The notes under the pieces are model-generated. The model searched no databases and was not told where the DNA came from. It saw only the letters and a program-made list of their open reading frames with translations. A program made the translations under genes and the position numbers. From Sinorhizobium shofinae (GTDB lineage: Bacteria > Pseudomonadota > Alphaproteobacteria > Rhizobiales > Rhizobiaceae), in NCBI GenBank assembly GCA_001704765.1, contig MBFK01000194.1, forward strand, positions 1-47,891: a DNA stretch of 47,891 nt, given 5' to 3'. How positions within the stretch are numbered: position 1 is the stretch's first letter; each line of letters opens with the position of its first letter. Positions 1 to 6,872 of this stretch are shown here, one piece after another.

Positions 1-238
1 GGCTTCAAAGGCGCTGTCCCTTGCGCCGAAAGTCGCTGTAACATCAGAAAAACAGCGGTTTATGGACGGGCACTAGACTAGCTCTTAGTTGTAATGGCAT
101 GCGCCTGAAAAGGCGCTCACGCTTTTCCCCATCACGTTCTAAAATTCGACGCGCTCGCCCATTAACCACGCGCGTTAAGGAACCCGTGACCGAGGCGGCG
201 TAGGGTTCAAACTATATTTGCCGGGGGGACCGACACCC

Positions 239-1318
239 ATGACGACGCTCACAGGACCCGTTCGCGCTCTCGCCGTCAAAGCGGCCGACGGCCTGCTTTG
301 GCTGATCGCGCTCATTCACGTGCTGGTGGCTGCTAGCCTTCTCGCCGCCTTGCTATCCATCTCGGAGGCCGAGGCCGCGGAAGATGCCGACTGCGGTGGC
401 AGCAATATCCTGGCTGGTCTCGAGCAGTCCGACCCGGCCCGCCTTGCGGCGATACGCCGCGAGGCCGATGCCGTACCGAACGGAAAAGGCCTGCTCTGGA
501 AGATCGAAGGACACGGATTGGCGCCGTCCTTCCTGCTCGGCACCATGCACGTCACCGATCCGCGCGTGCTGGCGATGCCCGCCGGCGCCGCGGATGCCTA
601 TGCCGGGGCGCTGACCGTCGTCGTCGAATCCGACGAGATCATCGACGAGCGAAAGGCGAGCGCCGCCATCATGATGCGCCCCGACCTCACCATGTTCGCC
701 GACAACCGGACGATCAACGATTTCCTGGAACCGAAAGACCGGGCGCTTCTCGAAAACGGCCTCAAGGCGCGCGGCATCCCCCTGCCCCTGGTCGCCAAGA
801 TGAAACCCTGGATGATCGCCAGCTTCGTCGCCCTGCCGGCCTGCGAATTCACCCGCAAGGCTGCCGGCGCATCCTTCCTCGACAAGAAACTCGCTGAGGA
901 TGCCGTAAGCCAGGGCAAGACCTTGAAGGGACTGGAGTCCCTGGTCGAGCAGCTTTCCGCGATGGACTCGCTTCCCGTCGAGTGGCATCTGAGGGCACTG
1001 ATCGAAACGCTCGCGCTTGGCAAGACGATCGATGACGTGCTGGCGACGATGACCGACCTCTATCTCGCCGGCGACACCGGCATGATCATGCCGATGATGC
1101 GATCGGTGGCCGAAAAAATCTCGCCCGGCGATCTCGGCTACGCCGATTTCGAGCAGCGGATCATTGTCGATCGCAACAGGATCATGGCGGTACGGGCCGA
1201 GCCCATCCTGAAAGGGGGCAACGTCTTCATGGCCGTCGGCGCGCTGCACCTCCCGGGCAAGGAAGGGCTCGTCGAGCTCCTGCGCCAGCAGGGCTTCACC
1301 CTGACGCCTGTCAACTGA
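239..1318 (+). CDS. TraB/GumN family protein
   Basis: The product is a TraB/GumN-superfamily protein (PF01963 type). The family hallmark GTMHVTD is seen near residue 107, inside the context SFLLGTMHVTDPRV, and the C-terminal 'VGALHLPG' motif of the family is also present. The family is related to Tiki/EreA-like metal-dependent hydrolases, but bacterial members mostly lack a proven substrate. The N-terminus has a hydrophobic stretch (about residues 19-45) that would act as a signal anchor or signal peptide, so an envelope location is likely. A TTG at 218 could extend the frame by 7 residues. The ATG at 239 is preferred because a G-rich ribosome-binding stretch lies just upstream. The stop overlaps the converging DUF2867 gene by 8 bases. 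Confidence 0.85.
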   Translation: MTTLTGPVRALAVKAADGLLWLIALIHVLVAASLLAALLSISEAEAAEDADCGGSNILAGLEQSDPARLAAIRREADAVPNGKGLLWKIEGHGLAPSFLLGTMHVTDPRVLAMPAGAADAYAGALTVVVESDEIIDERKASAAIMMRPDLTMFADNRTINDFLEPKDRALLENGLKARGIPLPLVAKMKPWMIASFVALPACEFTRKAAGASFLDKKLAEDAVSQGKTLKGLESLVEQLSAMDSLPVEWHLRALIETLALGKTIDDVLATMTDLYLAGDTGMIMPMMRSVAEKISPGDLGYADFEQRIIVDRNRIMAVRAEPILKGGNVFMAVGALHLPGKEGLVELLRQQGFTLTPVN

Positions 1319-1799
1319 CAGGCGGTCGCTCCGGCTCATTCAGTTGCGCGAGCAATGCCGGGACGATCGCCTTGTGAAAGGGCGTGACGGCGGCGAGATA
1401 AAGGTAGCCGAATAGGTTCCTGCGACGCACCAGCGTGGTGACACCGATCACCTGGCTGTCGGCCGGCCCGTCGCGCACCTCCACCACGATACGGAAATCC
1501 AGATGCCGGTCGTCGAAGCCGAGAACCGCTTCGCGTTCCCTGCCGCGCAGGATCGGAAAGGCGCCGATGAGGCTTGCGTTTGAGGCAGAGGCGGCGGCCC
1601 TGAGGCCGAGCGGCGCAACGACGCGGTTGCGCAAGGCCAGGAGGCTGCGAATCCATTGCGGCGCGGTTCCAAGCGCCCGCCTTGCCGCTTCAAGCGCGGT
1701 CATGCGTTCGCCGAGAAAGAGAAGCTCATAGCAGTCCGCCCAGTCGGCCCCGGGCAGGCACGCGTTCGGGAGGCGGGCGGCAACGCTGCGAGGTTTCAT
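1311..1799 (-). CDS. DUF2867 family protein
   Basis: A 162-residue protein whose C-terminal half resembles the DUF2867 domain. Visible features are a conserved 'LGFDDRHLDFRI' stretch and a terminal 'GYLYLAAVTPFHKAIVPALL' segment. In other bacteria this domain is found alone or fused behind an NAD(P)-binding SDR domain. Here it stands alone. The biochemical role of the family is not established. The gene is monocistronic and convergent with the TraB/GumN gene, sharing 8 bases at the stop codons. Confidence 0.75.
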   Translation of the reverse strand: MKPRSVAARLPNACLPGADWADCYELLFLGERMTALEAARRALGTAPQWIRSLLALRNRVVAPLGLRAAASASNASLIGAFPILRGREREAVLGFDDRHLDFRIVVEVRDGPADSQVIGVTTLVRRRNLFGYLYLAAVTPFHKAIVPALLAQLNEPERPPVS

Positions 1800-1886
1800 G
1801 AACGCATCCTTTCGCTGTCGCCGATGGCTCCGGCCGCAGTCTCATAGTGGAGCGTTCATGATTACGCCGGATGACGGCTGAAAGGA

Positions 1887-1909
1887 GGGGGCCGCTTGTC
1901 GCAGCCCCC
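1887..1909 (-). terminator. putative terminator after lpdA
   Basis: A 6-bp GC stem (GGGGGC/GCCCCC) with an 11-nt loop lies about 130 bases downstream of the lpdA stop on the minus strand and is followed by a T-rich tract (TCCTTTC). It would close the LysE-to-lpdA transcription unit. The long loop lowers confidence. Confidence 0.45.
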
Positions 1910-1933
1910 GGGCCAATTGTCACACGGGAGCCA

Positions 1934-1981
1934 CTGCATGAGTCCTCAAATCGGAACCGGTTTGAGGACAAAATCATGCAG
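1934..1981. repeat. rhizobial intergenic palindrome
   Basis: An imperfect palindrome. The outer arms are CTGCATGA and its complement around TCATGCAG. The inner arms are TCCTCAAA and TTTGAGGA around a short GGAACC centre. Elements of this design, often followed as here by a TTCAAAGCGTTACAG tail, are scattered between genes in Sinorhizobium-type genomes. It lies between lpdA and the DUF2867 gene. It may be a folded RNA element or a small non-autonomous repeat. Copy number was not checked. Confidence 0.55.
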
Positions 1982-2038
1982 CGTTTCAAAGCGTTACAGC
2001 GACGTTCGCGCGTATAGGAGGCGCGCCGTGTTGTAATG

Positions 2039-3445
2039 TCACATATGGATCGGCTTGAAGAAGGTCGCAAGCGCCGCTTCCTTCACCGCCTCCGACATGG
2101 TCGGGTGCGCGTGGCAGGTGCGGCCGAGATCTTCGGACGATCCGCCGAACTCCATCAGCACCGCGATCTCGTGGATCATCTCGCCGGCGCCGAAGCCGAT
2201 GATATGGCCACCGAGCACCCGGTCGGTCTCCTTGTCGGCGAGGATCTTGACGAAACCGTCCGTCTGGAGCATTGCGCGGGCGCGGCCGTTGGCGGTGAAG
2301 GGGAATTTGCCAACCTTGTAGGCGACGCCGGCGGCCTTCAGTTCCTCCTCGGTCTTGCCGACGGAAGCGACCTCCGGCTGGGTGTAGACGACACCCGGAA
2401 TGACGTCGTAGTTCACGTGGCCGGCCTGTCCGGCGATGATCTCGGCGACGGCCACCCCTTCGTCCTCCGCCTTGTGGGCGAGCATCGGCCCGCGCACGAC
2501 GTCACCGATCGCATAGACGCCGGTGATGCTCGTCTGGAAATGATGGTCGATCTCGACCCGGCCGCGGGCATCCAGAACGACGCCGGCCTTGGCGAGGCCC
2601 AGCCCGTCCGTAGCCGGCTTGCGACCGGTCGCGATCAGAACGACGTCCGTATCGAGCGTCGTCGCTTCGCCGCCCTTGACCGGCTCGAAGGTCACCTTTG
2701 CGCCATTGGCGGACTTCACGACGCCGGTCACCTTGGCGCTGAGCTTGAAGTCGATGCCCTGCTTCGCCATCATCCGCTGAAGCTGCTTGGCGACTTCGCC
2801 GTCCATGCCGCCGAGGATCGTATCGAGGAACTCAACGACGGTCACCTTGGCGCCGAGACGCGCCCAAACCGAGCCGAGCTCAAGGCCGATGACGCCGCCG
2901 CCGACGACGATCATGCTCGTCGGGACCGTCTGCAGCTCAAGAGCGCCGGTCGAGGAAATGATAACCTTCTCGTCGAATTCGACGTCGACGCCCGGAATGC
3001 CGGCGACATCCGAGCCGGTGGCGATGACGACGTTCTTGGCTTCGAGGATCTGCTCCTCGCCCTTGTCGTTGTTGACGGAAACCTTGCCCTGGCCAAGCAC
3101 CTTGCCAGTACCCTGAAAGCCGTCGATCTTGTTCTTCTTGAAGAGGAATGAGACGCCGTCGACATTCGCCTTAACGGTGGTGTCCTTGTGGGCCATCATC
3201 TTTTCGAGATTGAGCCGGGGGCTTGCGACCTCGACGCCGAGCGCATCGAGCCCATGCGCGGCGTGATGGTACATCTCGGAGGCATGCAGCAGCGCCTTGG
3301 AGGGAATGCATCCGACATTGAGGCAGGTGCCGCCATAGGTGCTGCGCTTTTCAACCACGGCAACCTTCATGCCCAGTTGCGCCGCCTTGATGGCGCAGAC
3401 ATAGCCGCCGGGACCGCTACCGATAACGATGAGATCATAAGCCAT
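2039..3445 (-). CDS. lpdA: dihydrolipoyl dehydrogenase (E3)
   Basis: This FAD-dependent flavoprotein reoxidises dihydrolipoyl groups of 2-oxo-acid dehydrogenase complexes with NAD+. It has the usual length (468 aa). The FAD-binding GSGPGG motif is at residues 9-14. The redox-active pair Cys41/Cys46 lies in GGTCLNVGCIPSK. An NAD-binding GGGVIGLE motif is near residue 180. The C-terminal His447...Glu452 dyad lies in HAHPTMSE. The gene is last in a minus-strand unit after LysE, a small secreted protein and an SDR (43-bp gap to the SDR). It is therefore separated from sucAB by a terminator although its product is the E3 expected to serve the SucAB complex. Certain in family; the complex served is inferred from proximity. 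Confidence 0.97.
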   Translation of the reverse strand: MAYDLIVIGSGPGGYVCAIKAAQLGMKVAVVEKRSTYGGTCLNVGCIPSKALLHASEMYHHAAHGLDALGVEVASPRLNLEKMMAHKDTTVKANVDGVSFLFKKNKIDGFQGTGKVLGQGKVSVNNDKGEEQILEAKNVVIATGSDVAGIPGVDVEFDEKVIISSTGALELQTVPTSMIVVGGGVIGLELGSVWARLGAKVTVVEFLDTILGGMDGEVAKQLQRMMAKQGIDFKLSAKVTGVVKSANGAKVTFEPVKGGEATTLDTDVVLIATGRKPATDGLGLAKAGVVLDARGRVEIDHHFQTSITGVYAIGDVVRGPMLAHKAEDEGVAVAEIIAGQAGHVNYDVIPGVVYTQPEVASVGKTEEELKAAGVAYKVGKFPFTANGRARAMLQTDGFVKILADKETDRVLGGHIIGFGAGEMIHEIAVLMEFGGSSEDLGRTCHAHPTMSEAVKEAALATFFKPIHM

Positions 3446-3487
3446 TTGATAATCCTTCTGGGAGGGTAGTCTTCTTGAATGGGCGGG

Positions 3488-4240
3488 TCATCGCCCGCCG
3501 CTGACATTGAGAATGGCTCCCGTCACATAAGTCGCCTTATCCGACAGGAGATAGAGAATTGCGTCGGCCACTTCGCCGGCCGTGCCGGGACGTTGCATCG
3601 GGATCGACGGCGCCATGTCGCGAGCGCGATCGGGCAGGCCGCCGGACGCATGAATGTCTGTATCGATGATGCCGGGACGGACCGCATTTACACGGATGCC
3701 CTCGGACGCCACTTCGCGGGCGAGGCCGATGGTGAAGCTGTCGATCGCGCCTTTCGTGGCGGCATAGTCGACATATTGACCCGGCGCGCCCAATACCGCC
3801 GCCACGGAGGAGAGATTGACGATCGATCCGCCCTGCCCGCCGTGACGCGTCGACATCCTGAGCACGGCTTCGGCCGCGCAGCGAATGGCGCCGGTCACAT
3901 TGACGCGGAACATCCGCTCCAGCCGCTCCGTCGAAATCTCATCGATTCGCTGCGGCGGGCCGACGATGCCGGCATTGTTGACCAGCCCGTCGAGCCGCCC
4001 GAAGGCGGCGTCGACGGCCGAAAAGATCGCCTTTACCCCGTCCTCGGAGCCGACATCGCCTTGGATGGCGATCGCCGAGCCGCCTGCCCCCGAGATTTGA
4101 CGAACGACGTCCTCGGCGGCTTGCCGGTGGGAGGCATAATTGACCGCCACCCGCCAGCCTTCCGATGCCGCGGCAAGGCAGACAGCGGCGCCGATGCCGC
4201 GGCTGCCGCCTGTGACGAGAAGGACACGGCCGCCACTCAT
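3488..4240 (-). CDS. SDR family oxidoreductase
   Basis: A classical short-chain dehydrogenase/reductase of 250 residues. The Rossmann cofactor motif TGGSRGIG is near residue 10, followed by NNAG (within VNNAGIVG). The catalytic Ser is in the NLSSVAA segment, and the Tyr-Lys pair is in YVDYAATKGA. The closing VTGAILNVSGG is typical of the FabG-like branch. The substrate cannot be read from the sequence; glucose/ribitol-dehydrogenase-type annotations are common for this branch. The ATG at 4240 overlaps the stop of the upstream small secreted protein gene (ATGA), which fixes the start and shows translational coupling. A longer in-frame extension to 4477 is rejected because it would overlap that gene entirely. 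Confidence 0.9.
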   Translation of the reverse strand: MSGGRVLLVTGGSRGIGAAVCLAAASEGWRVAVNYASHRQAAEDVVRQISGAGGSAIAIQGDVGSEDGVKAIFSAVDAAFGRLDGLVNNAGIVGPPQRIDEISTERLERMFRVNVTGAIRCAAEAVLRMSTRHGGQGGSIVNLSSVAAVLGAPGQYVDYAATKGAIDSFTIGLAREVASEGIRVNAVRPGIIDTDIHASGGLPDRARDMAPSIPMQRPGTAGEVADAILYLLSDKATYVTGAILNVSGGR

Positions 4241-4740
4241 CCGGCGCATCCCTTGAACCGGAAGACGTCGGAACTGTCGGACGTCGCCTTGCCTTCGCCC
4301 CAGGCGCTCGAGGCGCGCAGCGACGGGCCGAAATCGGGGAGCAGAATCTGCGGGGCGGCAGCTGCATCCTCGGCCTGAAGCAATCCAATCGTGCCGGCGC
4401 TGTCGACGGCGTAGATCGGGCCCTGCCAGACGGTGCAGGCCGTAAGTTCGGCGCCTGTCACGTCCCCCGTCGGGCAATTGTGCATGACGATGCCGTTCGG
4501 GCGTTCCGGTTCGCCGGAGGGCAATACGACGCCGTCGAGCGACAGTCCGGTGCCCTGAACGCTGATCTTGAAATGATTGCTGGTGACCGCCGCTTCCGAT
4601 CCGACCGGCTCGAAACGCAGCTCATAGCCACCGGCCGGGTCGGTATAGATCGCCCGGGCCTGCTTGCAATCCTCGGCAAGCGCCGGGAGAGCGGCCAGTG
4701 CCAGCGCGAAGGAAGCGAGGATGGCTGGCCGGCCGGACAT
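4237..4740 (-). CDS. hypothetical secreted protein
   Basis: Unrecognised protein of 167 residues. It begins with an apparent Sec signal peptide: a basic start, a hydrophobic ALAALPALA stretch and an AEDC junction near residue 23. Four or so cysteines in the mature part suggest a periplasmic protein with disulfides. The chosen ATG at 4740 follows the LysE stop with one base between. An in-frame ATG at 4764 would lie inside the LysE gene and put extra charged residues before the signal. It overlaps the following SDR gene by 4 bases, so it is part of the LysE-hyp-SDR-lpdA unit. Confidence 0.75.
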   Translation of the reverse strand: MSGRPAILASFALALAALPALAEDCKQARAIYTDPAGGYELRFEPVGSEAAVTSNHFKISVQGTGLSLDGVVLPSGEPERPNGIVMHNCPTGDVTGAELTACTVWQGPIYAVDSAGTIGLLQAEDAAAAPQILLPDFGPSLRASSAWGEGKATSDSSDVFRFKGCAG

Positions 4741-4741
4741 T

Positions 4742-5383
4742 TCAGGCAGCCTTTTCGGTGGCAAGCTTCAACCCGAGCGCAATGAAGACGAGGCCGCTTG
4801 CCCGGTCGATCCACTTGCTCGCCCGTGTGAAGGCGGCCCGCATCCGCGGCGTCGTCATGAACAGGCTGACGCCGACGAACCAGAGGATGAGAGCGCTCGC
4901 CATGACAAGGCCGTAGCCGAACTTCACGGGCATCGGCGTGTGCGCGCTGACCACCGTCGAGAAGATCGACAGGAAGAAGAAAACCGCTTTCGGGTTGAGC
5001 GCATTGGCTGCAAAGCCAAGGCCGAATGCCTTCAGCGCCGACTGCCCCTTGCGCATCCCGGCTTCCTCAGTCGGTTCTGCGCCGATCTCCGTCTGTCCCG
5101 CCCGCAGCGCCTTGACACCGATATAGATGAGGTAAGCGACACCGCACCATTTGACGATGTTGAAGAGGTAGATCGATTGCGAAATGATCAGCCCCAGGCC
5201 GAGAACGGTATAGCTGACGTGGAGCATCAGCGACGCGCCGATGCCGAAAGAGGTGATGATCGCCGCCCGCCGGCCGTGGACGAGCGACTGGCGCATCACC
5301 ATGGCGAGGTCGGCCCCAGGCGAAACGATGGCGAAGGAAAAAATCGCCATTAGCGATGCAAGTTCGATCAGGTAAGCGCTCAT
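4742..5383 (-). CDS. LysE family translocator
   Basis: A 213-residue inner-membrane exporter of the LysE/RhtB family. The family-type N-terminal segment 'SFAIVSPGADLAMVM' is seen at residues 16-30, and about six hydrophobic segments are spread over the protein. Members export amino acids such as lysine, threonine or homoserine lactone. The substrate here is not determinable. It is the first gene of a four-gene unit that ends in lpdA; the next gene starts one base after its stop. Confidence 0.88.
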   Translation of the reverse strand: MSAYLIELASLMAIFSFAIVSPGADLAMVMRQSLVHGRRAAIITSFGIGASLMLHVSYTVLGLGLIISQSIYLFNIVKWCGVAYLIYIGVKALRAGQTEIGAEPTEEAGMRKGQSALKAFGLGFAANALNPKAVFFFLSIFSTVVSAHTPMPVKFGYGLVMASALILWFVGVSLFMTTPRMRAAFTRASKWIDRASGLVFIALGLKLATEKAA

Positions 5384-5543
5384 GGTTTGCCACGGGTGTG
5401 TTGGAGATCAAGATGGAGCCGGAAGGCCTGAATGCGCGCATAGCGTGCTTTCAAGACCCTAGCCTCTGGCTCTATCGCTGTCGATGCCCTTTGCGCGCGT
5501 CGAGGGGAGCCGCATCGAAGGTTGCGCGCCGGGGAGATAGAAA

Positions 5544-5561
5544 CGGGGGCTCACGCCCCCG
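5544..5561 (-). terminator. terminator of the mdh-sucCDAB block
   Basis: A perfect 7-bp stem CGGGGGC/GCCCCCG with a 4-nt loop lies 8 bases past the sucB stop on the minus strand and is followed by TTTCT. It marks the end of the suc operon and separates it from the lysE-lpdA unit. Confidence 0.75.
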
Positions 5562-5568
5562 CCTTGAC

Positions 5569-6810
5569 TTAGAGGTCGAGCACCAGGCGTTCCGGATCCT
5601 CGAGGCTCTCCTTGACGCGCACCAGGAAGGTCACGGCCTCCTTGCCGTCGACGATGCGGTGATCGTAGGAGAGCGCCAGATACATCATCGGACGAATGAC
5701 GACCTGGCCGCCGATCGCGACCGGGCGGTCCTGGATCTTGTGCATGCCGAGGATGCCTGACTGCGGCGCATTGAGGATCGGCGAGGACATCAGCGAACCA
5801 TAGACGCCGCCATTGGAGATGGTGAAGGTGCCGCCCTGCATGTCGGCCATCGACAGCGTTCCGTCGCGTGCCGCCTTGCCGAGACGGCCGATTTCCTTCT
5901 CGATCTCGGCGATCGACATCTGGTCAGCGTCACGCACGACCGGCACGACAAGGCCTTTCTCGGTGCCGACGGCGACGCCGACATGGCAGAAGTTCTTGTA
6001 GATGATGTCGGCGCCGTCGATCTCGGCGTTGACCGCCGGCAGCTCCTTCAGAGCGTGCGTGACGGCCTTGGTGAAGAAGCCCATGAAGCCGAGCTTCACG
6101 CCGTGCTTCTTCTCGAAGATGTCCTTGTACTTGTTGCGCAGGCTCATGACGGCGCTCATGTCCACCTCGTTGTAGGTGGTGAGCATCGCGGCGGTATTCT
6201 GCGCGTCCTTGAGGCGCCGGGCGATCGTCTGGCGCAGGCGGGTCATCTTGACCCGCTCTTCGCGGACGGCGTCTTCGGCTGGCGCCGGGGCACGGGCCTG
6301 GACCTTGGCTGGTTCTGCGGCGGCGGGCGCCGAAATTCCCTTGGCGACAGCGGCAAGCACGTCACCCTTCAGCACCTGGCCGCGCTTGCCCGAACCGTCG
6401 AGCTGGTCGGCGGAAAGGTTGTTTTCGGCGAGGAGCTTGGCGGCTGCCGGAGCCGGCGGCATGGAGGAGGCAGCCTGCGGTGCGGCAGCGGCCGCCGGCT
6501 TTGCGGCCGGAGTGGCGGCAGCGGGCTCGGCCTTCTTCTCGGCCGGCGCCGGGGCGGCGGCGGCGGCAACCGCGCCTTCGGCGATCTGGCCGAGCAGCGC
6601 GCCGAGGCCGACGGTCTCACCCGCCTGCGCGACGATTTCGCTGAGCGTGCCGGCGGCCGGCGCCGGCACTTCGATCGTCACCTTGTCGGTCTCGAGTTCG
6701 AGGATCGGCTCGTCGGCCTTGATCGCATCGCCGACCTTCTTGAACCAGGTCCCGACGGTCGCTTCGCTGACGGATTCGCCGAGGGTAGGAACGCGGATTT
6801 CTGTTGCCAT
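5569..6810 (-). CDS. sucB: 2-oxoglutarate dehydrogenase E2 (succinyltransferase)
   Basis: Dihydrolipoyllysine-residue succinyltransferase, the core of the 2-oxoglutarate dehydrogenase complex, 413 residues. Domain order: lipoyl domain at residues 2-77 with the lipoylated Lys43 in ETDKVTIEVP; an Ala/Pro-rich linker; the peripheral-subunit-binding domain around 120-160 (KLLAENNLSADQ...GKRGQVLKGDV); then the catalytic acyltransferase domain ending with the active-site motif H384RIVDG389. There is a single lipoyl domain, as usual for SucB. It follows sucA by 62 bases and precedes the operon terminator. Confidence 0.97.
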   Translation of the reverse strand: MATEIRVPTLGESVSEATVGTWFKKVGDAIKADEPILELETDKVTIEVPAPAAGTLSEIVAQAGETVGLGALLGQIAEGAVAAAAAPAPAEKKAEPAAATPAAKPAAAAAPQAASSMPPAPAAAKLLAENNLSADQLDGSGKRGQVLKGDVLAAVAKGISAPAAAEPAKVQARAPAPAEDAVREERVKMTRLRQTIARRLKDAQNTAAMLTTYNEVDMSAVMSLRNKYKDIFEKKHGVKLGFMGFFTKAVTHALKELPAVNAEIDGADIIYKNFCHVGVAVGTEKGLVVPVVRDADQMSIAEIEKEIGRLGKAARDGTLSMADMQGGTFTISNGGVYGSLMSSPILNAPQSGILGMHKIQDRPVAIGGQVVIRPMMYLALSYDHRIVDGKEAVTFLVRVKESLEDPERLVLDL

Positions 6811-6872
6811 GATTTTTGGTTCCGTTGATCAGATATCTGTTTCTGTCGATTGGCAGGTGGTGAGGGGCTTGA

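Noticed and set aside
2036..3151. 371-codon plus-strand frame opposite lpdA
   Set aside because: Shadow of lpdA with typical antisense composition.
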